Source of the DNA: Pseudomonadota bacterium
GTDB taxonomy: Bacteria > Desulfobacterota > Desulfobacteria > Desulfobacterales > Desulfobacteraceae
Length of the DNA: 19,100 nt
Reading direction: 5' to 3'
NCBI GenBank assembly: GCA_018816605.1
Contig: JAHIVS010000231.1
Location: 1 to 19,100, forward strand
Each line of letters starts with the position of its first letter. Position 1 is the stretch's first letter. Position numbers and translations under genes: made by a program. Below the pieces are notes generated by a model. It was given only the letters and a program-made list of their open reading frames with translations. It did no database searches and had not been told where the DNA came from. This document shows, one piece after another, positions 6,807 through 13,700 of the stretch.

Positions 6807-7243
6807 TGGAAAACTTTGAACCGGAAATTGTTGCATTCTGTTGCCACTATTGTGCATACACAGCTGCGGACATGGCCGGAAGCAAACGGATATCCTATCC
6901 GTCCAATGTAAAAATCATCCGGGTGCCCTGTACGGGTAAGGTGGATGCGATTCATATAATGAAAGCCCTTGAACGAGGGGCGGACGGCGTTTATGTGGCA
7001 GGCTGCCTGGAGGGGGACTGTCATTTTAAAACCGGCAATACCCGGGCAAAGCAGCGGGTTGACCGGGTGAAAAAAATTCTTGGGGATCTGGGATGGGAAC
7101 CTGAAAGGGTGGCCATGATCAATATGTCCGCCGGAATGGGCGAACGGTTTGCCAAGACGGCCCTTGAATTTACAGAACAAATAAAAACCCTGGGCCCGAA
7201 TCCTGTCAGGCAGGCAGAAATTCAACCGCAGACCATGGGTTAA
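6806..7243 (+). CDS. mvhD: MvhD-type iron-sulfur subunit (hydrogenase/heterodisulfide reductase delta), 145 aa
   Basis: MvhD is a small [2Fe-2S] protein that docks on HdrA and passes electrons to or from a partner oxidoreductase. Residues 8-22 (IVAFCCHYCAYTAAD) carry C12, C13 and C16. VPCTGK supplies C42, and GCLEGDCHF supplies C67 and C72, the pattern expected for the family. Length is typical for a stand-alone MvhD. The start codon overlaps the hdrA stop (TAATG), which indicates translational coupling and a stoichiometric complex. A 24-bp gap separates it from metV. No hydrogenase or formate dehydrogenase subunit is in the window, so its direct partner is unknown. Confidence 0.92.
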   Translation: MENFEPEIVAFCCHYCAYTAADMAGSKRISYPSNVKIIRVPCTGKVDAIHIMKALERGADGVYVAGCLEGDCHFKTGNTRAKQRVDRVKKILGDLGWEPERVAMINMSAGMGERFAKTALEFTEQIKTLGPNPVRQAEIQPQTMG

Positions 7244-7267
7244 ACATAAAATTTTTGGAGAGAAAAA

Positions 7268-7936
7268 ATGATAACAGCAGAACAAAAACCAATGCAGGAA
7301 ATTATCCGGTATCTGGCGCCTTATAGCAAAATTCTTCTGGTCGGGTGTAACGAATGTGTCACTGTCTGTGCTGCCGGCGGCAGAAAAGAGGTGGGTCTTC
7401 TGGCCTCTGCCCTTCACCTGAACAGCCTCAAACAGGGAAAAACCATTGATATAAAAGAGATTACCCTGGAAAGACAATGCGACCCGGAATATGTTGAAGA
7501 GCTGACCGCCTATATTGACGGCGCAGATGCAGTTCTGTCCATGGCCTGCGGATGCGGGGTTCAGTCCATTGCCACCCGGTTCAAGGAGGCCCATGTTTAT
7601 CCGGCGGTGAATACCAAATTTATGGGCGCCTCCCTAAGCCAGGGGGTTTGGGCGGAAAGATGTCAGGGATGCGGTGACTGCATGCTGGGAATTACCGCCG
7701 GCATCTGCCCTGTTTCCAGATGTTCCAAAAGTCTCTTGAATGGACCCTGCGGCGGTACTTCCAATGGCCAGTGCGAAATCGGCCCGGAAACCGATTGTGC
7801 CTGGAGATTGATCTGGGAACGGCTCAAAGCCTTGGGCATTCAGGAACGGTATGAAGAATTGAATGACGCAAAAGACTGGAGACCTGCCGGCGGTGCCGGA
7901 CCCAGAAAAATTATCAGAGAGGATTTGGCACTATGA
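7268..7936 (+). CDS. metV: MetV, zinc/iron-sulfur partner of methylenetetrahydrofolate reductase, 222 aa
   Basis: This matches the methylene-tetrahydrofolate reductase C-terminal family (MetV) that pairs with short MetF proteins in acetogens and other Wood-Ljungdahl organisms. It is cysteine-rich: C27/C30/C34 (VGCNECVTVC), C71, C94/C96 (MACGCGVQ), then C132/C135/C138 (RCQGCGDC), C147, C152, C161 (NGPCGG), C169 and C177. The NGPCGGTSNGQCE segment near residues 158-170 is a hallmark of the family. The clusters are thought to carry electrons into the FAD of MetF. The start at 7268 follows GGAGAG at good spacing. The end overlaps the metF start by four bases (ATGA), as expected for subunits of one enzyme. 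Confidence 0.93.
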   Translation: MITAEQKPMQEIIRYLAPYSKILLVGCNECVTVCAAGGRKEVGLLASALHLNSLKQGKTIDIKEITLERQCDPEYVEELTAYIDGADAVLSMACGCGVQSIATRFKEAHVYPAVNTKFMGASLSQGVWAERCQGCGDCMLGITAGICPVSRCSKSLLNGPCGGTSNGQCEIGPETDCAWRLIWERLKALGIQERYEELNDAKDWRPAGGAGPRKIIREDLAL

Positions 7937-8856
7937 AGACGACAAGCAGACTGGAACGCGTATTGGCATCCGGGGCAATGGCAGTTACCTCCGAGGTAGG
8001 ACCCCCAAGGGGCGTTGATGTTGAAAGTGTGAGAACCAAAGCAAGTATGATCAAAGACCATGTGGACGGTATCAATGTTACGGACAACCAGACCGCCATG
8101 GTCAGGATGTCGTCCATGGCTGCCGGCGTTATCATCAAACAGATGGGCCTGGACCCCATTATTCAGATGGTGACCCGGGATCGAAACCGTCTGGCCATGC
8201 AGAGTGAAGTGATTGGGGCTGCAGCCTTTGGCATTGACACCATGCTCTGTCTTTCCGGGGACCACCCCAAATTTGGAGACCATCCCATGGCCAAGGGCGT
8301 CTACGACATTGACTCGGTCCAGCTGATCCAGTGCGTGAAAAAAATGCGGGATGAAGGAAAGTTCCAGGGCGGGGCGGAAATGAAGGGAAATCCAAAAATG
8401 TTCATAGGGGCCGCTGCCAACCCGTTTGCCGATCCCTTTGAACTTCGGGTCATGCGTTTGGCCAAAAAAGTAAAAGCAGGTGTTGACTTTGTCCAGACTC
8501 AGTGTATTTTTAATCTTGATAAATTTGAAGCTTGGATGGATGGCGTGGAAGAACGGGGACTGGACAAACAGGTCCATATCCTTGCCGGTATTACCCCCAT
8601 GAAATCGGTGGGCATGGCCCGGTATATGAAAAACAGGGTTCCGGGCATGGATGTACCCGACGAGGTCATCAAACGGATGGCTGGGGTTAGCAAAGAACAG
8701 CAGCCTGAAGAAGGTATCAAAATTGCTGTGGAATCCATGGAAAGACTTAAGGAAAGAAAGGGTGTTCATGGGTTTCATATTATGGCCATTGAATGGGAAG
8801 AGCGGGTGGCTGAAATTGTTGAAAAAGCAGGAATGTACCCACGGCCCCAGGTGTAA
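7933..8856 (+). CDS. metF: MetF, 5,10-methylenetetrahydrofolate reductase, 307 aa
   Basis: This is a short, type-III-like MTHFR: a FAD-binding TIM barrel without the regulatory domain of animal enzymes. It interconverts 5,10-methylene-THF and 5-methyl-THF in the methyl branch of the Wood-Ljungdahl pathway. All expected active-site residues are present: E21 (SEVGPPRG, general acid), D110 (LSGDHP) and Q190 (VQTQCIF, pterin contact). Further conserved segments are TRDRNR (81-86), GITPMKSVGMARYM and the C-terminal FHIMAIEWEERV. It overlaps metV by four bases and ends the operon. Compared with the paralogue at 2801 it has the canonical pocket, so it is the likely catalytic MetF. The direction (acetate oxidation or CO2 fixation) cannot be read from the sequence. 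Confidence 0.95.
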   Translation: MKTTSRLERVLASGAMAVTSEVGPPRGVDVESVRTKASMIKDHVDGINVTDNQTAMVRMSSMAAGVIIKQMGLDPIIQMVTRDRNRLAMQSEVIGAAAFGIDTMLCLSGDHPKFGDHPMAKGVYDIDSVQLIQCVKKMRDEGKFQGGAEMKGNPKMFIGAAANPFADPFELRVMRLAKKVKAGVDFVQTQCIFNLDKFEAWMDGVEERGLDKQVHILAGITPMKSVGMARYMKNRVPGMDVPDEVIKRMAGVSKEQQPEEGIKIAVESMERLKERKGVHGFHIMAIEWEERVAEIVEKAGMYPRPQV

Positions 8857-8870
8857 CAAACCGGGTATCA

Positions 8871-8891
8871 AAATTTAAGTTTATTAAATTT
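8871..8891 (+). terminator. AT-only inverted repeat after metF
   Basis: AAATTTAA (8871-8878) and TTAAATTT (8884-8891) form a perfect 8-bp stem over a GTTTA loop, 14 bp after the metF stop. With no G-C pairs and no long T-tract it is at best a weak terminator; a short TGTCC/GGACA dyad (8904-8918) follows it. Read-through into the next receiver gene is plausible. Confidence 0.25.
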
Positions 8892-8938
8892 AGGATAATT
8901 TTCTGTCCCGTTAGGACAAAACAAAAGGAGACCTTAAC

Positions 8939-9325
8939 ATGAGCCAAAAAAAACTCATTTTAGTCGTTGATGATGATCCGGATCTGGTGGAAGCTGTATC
9001 CATGAAACTTGAAGCAAAGTCATATCGGGTTGAAAAAGCCTATGACGGCGTGGAAGCCATGGAGAAAATCAAACAGGAAAAACCCGCTGTTGTGATCCTG
9101 GATGTCATGATGCCCCGGAAAAACGGCTGGGAAGTCTGTGAAGAGATTAAAAACAGCGCAGAGCTTAAAGACATTGCAGTCGTCCTATTAACAGCCGTGG
9201 CAGACTCGGTCAAAACAACCAGTTATACCCACCATGACGGGAAAACCACCCTTGCCGACGATTATGTACCCAAGCCCATTGATCTGGATGAACTGATGGA
9301 GATCGTGGCCGACCATTGCAGTTAA
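8939..9325 (+). CDS. Single-domain response regulator (CheY-like receiver), 128 aa
   Basis: The start is preceded by AAAAGGAG (8923-8930). The protein is one receiver domain with no output domain: acidic residues D11-D13 (VVDDDP), phospho-acceptor D55 (ILDVMMP), T85 (LLTAVAD) and K112 (VPKPID). The stretch between T85 and K112 is 27 residues, against 22 in CheY and in the other three receivers of this window. The extra residues fall in the beta4-alpha4 segment (SVKTTSYTHHDGKTTLADDY), a surface used for partner contact. It lies 82 bp after metF and is closed by a good hairpin, so it may be co-transcribed with the metabolic operon. It probably acts as a phosphate shuttle or partner-binding switch for the kinases downstream. 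Confidence 0.92.
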   Translation: MSQKKLILVVDDDPDLVEAVSMKLEAKSYRVEKAYDGVEAMEKIKQEKPAVVILDVMMPRKNGWEVCEEIKNSAELKDIAVVLLTAVADSVKTTSYTHHDGKTTLADDYVPKPIDLDELMEIVADHCS

Positions 9326-9371
9326 GATCCTGTTTTAATTTGTCCTGCTGATCCGGGTGGGATACAAATGG

Positions 9372-9407
9372 GGGGAGAAGCGCTGAAAATGCTTCTCCCC
9401 GTATTTT
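9372..9407 (+). terminator. Probable intrinsic terminator after the receiver gene
   Basis: GGGGAGAAGC (9372-9381) and GCTTCTCCCC (9391-9400) form a perfect 10-bp G-C-rich stem with a 9-base loop, followed by GTATTTT. The T-tract is short and interrupted, but the stem is strong. Confidence 0.6.
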
Positions 9408-9444
9408 GTCCATTCGATGCGAGGAGTGTTTTTTTTCATTTTCC

Positions 9445-10452
9445 ATGAGCGTATCACAAATTAAAATTAATGGTATCCGCCTGAGTTCCGGCCTGGTCCA
9501 GGCCTTTCAACTGACGGATACACGGGATGCAAGTCCTTCAATTCCATTGTATCAGATGCTCGCCCGGGAGCGGACGAACATTTCCTGCCTGGGACTTCGG
9601 ACCGATGGCTTCACTACGTGTGTATTCTGCTGCCATGATCCAAAATCCCAAGGGCCACCCGAAGACCCGGATAGGGACGCGACCAGGATCCTTGATGTTT
9701 GTACGGTCTCTGTCTATCCCCACCATTCCAGCCTGAATACCCTGGGATTTTTAATTGGGCTCTTTGGAGAAAAAAAGCTGGTTTTCCGGCAGATGGTATC
9801 TTCCAATGCCATGATATCCTTTGTCATCAAAGCCGATCAAAAAGAGGTTCTGGCGGTTCTGGAGCAGGCATTTGAATTGCCCTGCACCCATACCCCGTTC
9901 CAGCAGAATTTTAGCGATGAGACGGCCGCCTTTGTCAAAAAAAGGTATCCGGAGACCCGGGCCACCTATGTTGAGGAAAAAATAAAAACCTATGGGTTTC
10001 AAATGGAATCCGGCCTTGAAATGCTTGAGATCCCCTGTGACCCCCATCAACCGGCCCGGCTTGCGGTCTTGGGCAAATCCCTTCAACTGCTTGCAGCAGG
10101 GGGGAAAAAATTTTATTTTACCTGCGCCATGGCCACGGCCAAAAATTCAGGCCGGCTATTTTGTCTGACAGATCCACTGACACCCCGGGATCGGAAGTCG
10201 TTTTTTTCCCAGGTAAAGGCAGAAGGGTGCGCCGGCGACAGCCGGTTTTCACCGGTTGATCTCATCGGGTTCCACGGTCCCCATTTTGGTGACAGGTTTG
10301 GCATCTTCAATACAGCCATGGGGTGTTTAACCGCAGCATCCGTACCGGTTCTTCTGGCCGGATGCACCGGTGCAAGTATTTGTATGGTTTTGCCTGCCTC
10401 ATTTGGGAAGCATGCCCTGCCGGCATTGGCTCAGGGATTTGAGACCCCATGA
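9445..10452 (+). CDS. Tandem ACT-domain (aspartokinase-like regulatory) protein, 335 aa
   Basis: The protein resembles repeated aspartokinase-type ACT domains rather than an enzyme. The clearest segments, numbered from ATG 9445, are residues 83-147 (DVCTVSVYPHHSSLNTLGFL ending in an ISFVI strand and a helix) and 271-332 (DLIGFHGPHFGDRFGI, then PVLLAGCTGASICMVLP and a final helix). The first hundred and the middle residues show weaker versions of the same pattern. No kinase domain, membrane segment or signal peptide is present. ACT domains bind small ligands, commonly amino acids. The gene overlaps the next histidine kinase by four bases (ATGA), so it probably provides ligand information to it. 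The start is uncertain: no good ribosome-binding site precedes ATG 9445 (a GAGGAG lies about 19 bp away, across a T8 run), and a TTG at 9406 is in frame. Confidence 0.7.
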   Translation: MSVSQIKINGIRLSSGLVQAFQLTDTRDASPSIPLYQMLARERTNISCLGLRTDGFTTCVFCCHDPKSQGPPEDPDRDATRILDVCTVSVYPHHSSLNTLGFLIGLFGEKKLVFRQMVSSNAMISFVIKADQKEVLAVLEQAFELPCTHTPFQQNFSDETAAFVKKRYPETRATYVEEKIKTYGFQMESGLEMLEIPCDPHQPARLAVLGKSLQLLAAGGKKFYFTCAMATAKNSGRLFCLTDPLTPRDRKSFFSQVKAEGCAGDSRFSPVDLIGFHGPHFGDRFGIFNTAMGCLTAASVPVLLAGCTGASICMVLPASFGKHALPALAQGFETP

Positions 10453-11975
10453 AGCGTGATGATGGCTTTACCCCGGAAGAACTTTTCTGGCGGACCCGTA
10501 TTTTTGATTCCTTGTCCTATCCCAGTGTGGTGATTTCGCCGGATAAGAAGATAGTGGGTGCCAATAAAAAATTTTATGACACCTACAAGCTTTCCGGGGA
10601 AGAACTTCTGGGAAAAAAATGCTTTCACACCTTCTTGTACAAGGACACCCCCTGTAACTCCGAAGACTGCCCCATATCGGTGGTGCTTAAAAACAAAGAG
10701 GTCCATTCCTATACCATCAAGCACCAGTACAAATGGGAGGAGCGGGTTTTTTCCCCCATCTTTGATGATGATGGAGAGGTGGCCTTTGTTATTTCAAGTA
10801 TCCGGGACATTACACGGACCAAATCCCTTGAGAACCAGCTCATCGGCGTCAAGGAATTCATCAGCCGGGTGATCTATTCTTCTGCCTCTGCCATTGTGGC
10901 CGCCGATCGCCAGGGCAATATTGAATTGATGAATTCCGTGGCAAAGGAATTGTTCGGCGATTATAACGGAGGAGAGGGCAAAATCAAGCATACCGCCCAG
11001 CTCTATCCGCCGGGCAAAGCCAAGGAAATCATGCGGATGCTCCGGGATGAAAAAATCGGCGGAAAAGGAAAACTGATCATTCCCCGGACCACCATTGTCA
11101 ATGCCAGGGGAGAAGAGATCGAAGTGGAAATGTCTGCGGCCATTATCTATGATGACACGGGTGAAGAATCCGCTACCATGGCCATCTACAATGATCTTAA
11201 GGATAGGATCAAGGTTGAAAAAGAGCTTAAGTTTACCCAGAAACAGCTGGCACAATCGGAAAAAATGGCCTCCCTGGGCCAGCTGGCGGCAGGGGTCGCC
11301 CACGAAATCAACAACCCCCTTACAGGGGTATTGTTCTACGCCAGCCTCCTGCTGGAACGCAAGGACCTGGATGAAGGGGCAAGGGAGGATTTGCGTTATA
11401 TCGTCGAAGACGCCAACCGGTGCAAGAACATTGTAAAAAGCCTTCTGGTCTACAGCCGGAGTGCGGATTCCAAGAAAAATATCGTCCAGATCAATGAAAT
11501 TGTAAAACAAAGCCTCAAGCTGGTCCGGGATCAGAAAAAATTTCGAAACATCAAGATTCTCCGGTACCTGGCAGATGGGATGATGCTGATCAATGCCGAT
11601 ACCAATAAGCTGAACCAGGTGATCATCAACCTTGTCATCAATGCGGCCGATGCCATGAAGGGCAGCGGTAAGATCACCCTGAATACCTATAAGGACAATC
11701 TTCATAAACAGGTTTTTCTGGAAATAACAGACACAGGCGAAGGCATTCCCCGGGAGAATCTGTCAAAAATTTTTGATCCGTTTTTTACCACAAAAGAAGT
11801 GGGGAAAAGTACAGGGCTCGGGTTGAGCATTGTATACGGTATCATAGAGGAGCACGGTGCCAAGATCAGCGTGAAAAAAACCGGGGCCAAGGGAACCACC
11901 TTTATTATAGAATTTCCCATGTATGTTCCCCAGGATGACAGGCCGGCCCTGTGCACCCCGCCTGGGGGAAAATAA
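10449..11975 (+). CDS. Cytoplasmic PAS-PAS sensor histidine kinase, 508 aa
   Basis: Residues about 17-125 form a PAS domain with an unusual Cys-rich insert (C58-F-H60 ... C69 ... C74-P), a pattern that in related anaerobe kinases may bind metal or sense redox state. Residues about 135-255 are a second PAS domain. A coiled linker leads to the DHp helix with phospho-histidine H285 (AAGVAHEINNPLTG). The ATPase domain follows, with N box N394-N398 (INLVINAADAM), G1 DTGEGIP (428-434), F box IFDPFFTT (441-448) and G2 GKSTGLGLS (452-460). There are no membrane segments, so the signal is intracellular. It is translationally coupled to the ACT protein (4-bp overlap) and lacks its own receiver. Likely phosphate acceptors are the nearby receivers at 8939, 12026 or 15351. 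Confidence 0.93.
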   Translation: MKRDDGFTPEELFWRTRIFDSLSYPSVVISPDKKIVGANKKFYDTYKLSGEELLGKKCFHTFLYKDTPCNSEDCPISVVLKNKEVHSYTIKHQYKWEERVFSPIFDDDGEVAFVISSIRDITRTKSLENQLIGVKEFISRVIYSSASAIVAADRQGNIELMNSVAKELFGDYNGGEGKIKHTAQLYPPGKAKEIMRMLRDEKIGGKGKLIIPRTTIVNARGEEIEVEMSAAIIYDDTGEESATMAIYNDLKDRIKVEKELKFTQKQLAQSEKMASLGQLAAGVAHEINNPLTGVLFYASLLLERKDLDEGAREDLRYIVEDANRCKNIVKSLLVYSRSADSKKNIVQINEIVKQSLKLVRDQKKFRNIKILRYLADGMMLINADTNKLNQVIINLVINAADAMKGSGKITLNTYKDNLHKQVFLEITDTGEGIPRENLSKIFDPFFTTKEVGKSTGLGLSIVYGIIEEHGAKISVKKTGAKGTTFIIEFPMYVPQDDRPALCTPPGGK

Positions 11976-12025
11976 TATAATTGAATGCAAATTGTCTGAA
12001 GATAACACAGATGAATGGATAAACA

Positions 12026-13558
12026 GTGGAAGCAAAAAATAAACCAATGATATCGGAGACGCTTTCTGCGCAAGCGCCCTTGCGGCAGATTGTGAAAGAT
12101 GTTTTTTTTCAGCCCCGGGTCCTGGTGGTGGATGATGAAGAACGCATACAAAAGGCCTGCCAGCGGTTGCTGACCGAAGAGGGCTGTGAAGTGGACGTGG
12201 CAGGAAACGGGATCCAGGGTCTGAAAATGATAGAGGAACGGCACTATGATATCGTGCTGCTGGACCTGATGATGCCCGGCATGTCCGGTCTGGATGTGCT
12301 TTCGGATCTCAAATCCCGGCATCCGGATACCGTGATTATCATCATCACCGGCTACGCCACCCTGGAGCATTCCATTGAAACCATGAAAAAAGGCGCCTTT
12401 GACTTTTTATCCAAGCCCTTTGATCCCCAGGAGCTCAGGAAGGTGATCGCCAAGGCCATTGAGTTTATCCGGACACTCCAGGATATTACCACTGAAAAAT
12501 CGCGCATGCGGGTGATGATCAACACCCTGAGGGACGGGGTATTAACCACAGACCACCAGAAACGGGTGGCCCTTGCCAATCCGGCTTGTTTAAAGATGCT
12601 GGGCTGCCATAAGCGATCGGTCATTGGACGTCCGGTGTCCGATGTCATTGATGAACCCACGGTCCTTGGTATGATTGACAAGGCCATAGCCCTGCCCAAG
12701 GAGATGTTTTCTGAGATTACGGAAGAAATTTGTATCCCCACGGAAAAAGGGACCGATGATCTGATCATCGGTGTCCGGTGTATTCCTTTCAGAGATCGGT
12801 TAAACCGGAATCTGGGGACGGTGACGGTTTTTCATGATATCACGGCCTTGAAAAAAGAGGATCAGCTCAAGTCGGACTTTGTTTCCATGGTGGCCCATGA
12901 AATAAAAAGTCCTTTAAACTCTGTCCTCATGCAGCTGAATGTGGTTCTGGACGGCCTGGCGGGGGAGGTTAGCCAGAAACAGCGGGAGATTCTGACCAGA
13001 AGTTCTGCGAAAATCAAATCCTTGACCGAACTTGCTTCCGAGCTTTTAGATCTGGCCAAGATCGAATCCGGCCTTATCAACCAGGAACGGGAACAGCTGA
13101 ATCTGGAAATATTGATCAAGGATCATGTCAGCCTTTACAGGGGCAAGGCCGATGAAAAATCCATACATCTCATCCGCAGACCTGCGGAAAAAGATCATTT
13201 CATCATGGGAAACCGGATGAATATGGAGGAAGTTTTGTCCAACCTGATTTCCAATGCCATCCGCTATACTCCGGTTGGAGGAAAAATTGAGGTGTGGGCG
13301 GATGAAACAAATGATTGCACCATGATCCATGTGGCAGACACCGGCTTTGGAATTCCGGCCGATTTGCTTGAAAACATTTTTGAGCGGTTTTATCGGGTCA
13401 AAAATGAAAAAACACGGTATATAAACGGAACAGGGCTTGGACTTTCCATTGTAAAAAGTATTGTGGAATCCCACCACGGAACCATCCATGTGGATTCGGT
13501 GGTGGACCAGGGAACCCGGTTTACCATTTGTCTGCCAAAGACCATCTATAAAATTTAG
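12026..13558 (+). CDS. Receiver-PAS-histidine kinase hybrid, 510 aa
   Basis: The domain order is receiver, PAS, kinase. The receiver (residues 31-147) has D36-D37, phospho-acceptor D80 (LLDLMMPGMSG), T108 (IITGYA) and K130 (SKPFD). A PAS domain spans about 160-275 (TLRDGVLTTD to FHDITALKKEDQ). The DHp helix carries H291 (SMVAHEIKSPLNSV). The ATPase has the N box at 406-410 (LISNAIRYTP), G1 DTGFGIP (438-444) and G2 GTGLGLS (468-474). The H-box and G2 are of the WalK/PhoR subtype, unlike the NtrB-like kinases beside it. No membrane segments are present. An N-terminal receiver suggests it is phosphorylated by another kinase and relays or gates the signal. The GTG at 12026 is the furthest upstream start after an in-frame stop; ATG 12047 is an alternative. 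It lies 50 bp after the previous kinase. Confidence 0.92.
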   Translation: MEAKNKPMISETLSAQAPLRQIVKDVFFQPRVLVVDDEERIQKACQRLLTEEGCEVDVAGNGIQGLKMIEERHYDIVLLDLMMPGMSGLDVLSDLKSRHPDTVIIIITGYATLEHSIETMKKGAFDFLSKPFDPQELRKVIAKAIEFIRTLQDITTEKSRMRVMINTLRDGVLTTDHQKRVALANPACLKMLGCHKRSVIGRPVSDVIDEPTVLGMIDKAIALPKEMFSEITEEICIPTEKGTDDLIIGVRCIPFRDRLNRNLGTVTVFHDITALKKEDQLKSDFVSMVAHEIKSPLNSVLMQLNVVLDGLAGEVSQKQREILTRSSAKIKSLTELASELLDLAKIESGLINQEREQLNLEILIKDHVSLYRGKADEKSIHLIRRPAEKDHFIMGNRMNMEEVLSNLISNAIRYTPVGGKIEVWADETNDCTMIHVADTGFGIPADLLENIFERFYRVKNEKTRYINGTGLGLSIVKSIVESHHGTIHVDSVVDQGTRFTICLPKTIYKI

Positions 13559-13588
13559 CCTTATCCACCTGCAATTTTTTTTAAGAAT

Positions 13589-13631
13589 AAGCCGGTTCCG
13601 GAAGGAGCGGGCTTTCACCCTTGTTTTTTTT
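13589..13631 (+). terminator. Possible intrinsic terminator after the receiver-kinase hybrid
   Basis: AAGCC (13589-13593) pairs with GGCTT (13610-13614) over 16 bases, and a run of eight T (13624-13631) follows 9 bases later. The stem is short and the gap before the T-tract is long, so it is only moderately convincing, but it coincides with a 142-bp gap between genes. Confidence 0.35.
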
Positions 13632-13658
13632 CCTTGTTATTGGGAGGAAAAAAACATA

Positions 13659-13686
13659 TTCAGATACAAAATATTTTTTTTATAAT
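13659..13686 (+). promoter_or_regulatory. Possible sigma-70-type promoter for the GAF kinase / NtrC pair
   Basis: TTCAGA (13659-13664, 4/6 to TTGACA) and a perfect TATAAT (13681-13686) are separated by 16 bases. The predicted start, near 13693, leaves only about 8 nt before the GTG at 13701, an unusually short leader. The surrounding DNA is very AT-rich, so chance matches are possible. Confidence 0.35.
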
Positions 13687-13700
13687 AAACGGGATTTAGG

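Noticed and set aside
5091..7594. Long open frames on the minus strand (for example 5091-5855 and 6803-7594) opposite hdrA, mvhD and metV
   Set aside because: Their translations are His/Gly/Phe-rich with no recognisable domain and lie wholly antisense to well-conserved genes; they are typical shadow frames.
9406..9444. N-terminal extension of the ACT protein from the TTG at 9406
   Set aside because: The extra residues (SIRCEECFFSFS region) cross a T8 run directly after the terminator and have no ribosome-binding site; ATG 9445 is preferred, though not certain.
10794..11705. A 303-codon minus-strand open frame opposite the PAS-PAS kinase
   Set aside because: The plus-strand frame carries complete kinase motifs; the antisense product has no domain pattern or ribosome-binding site.
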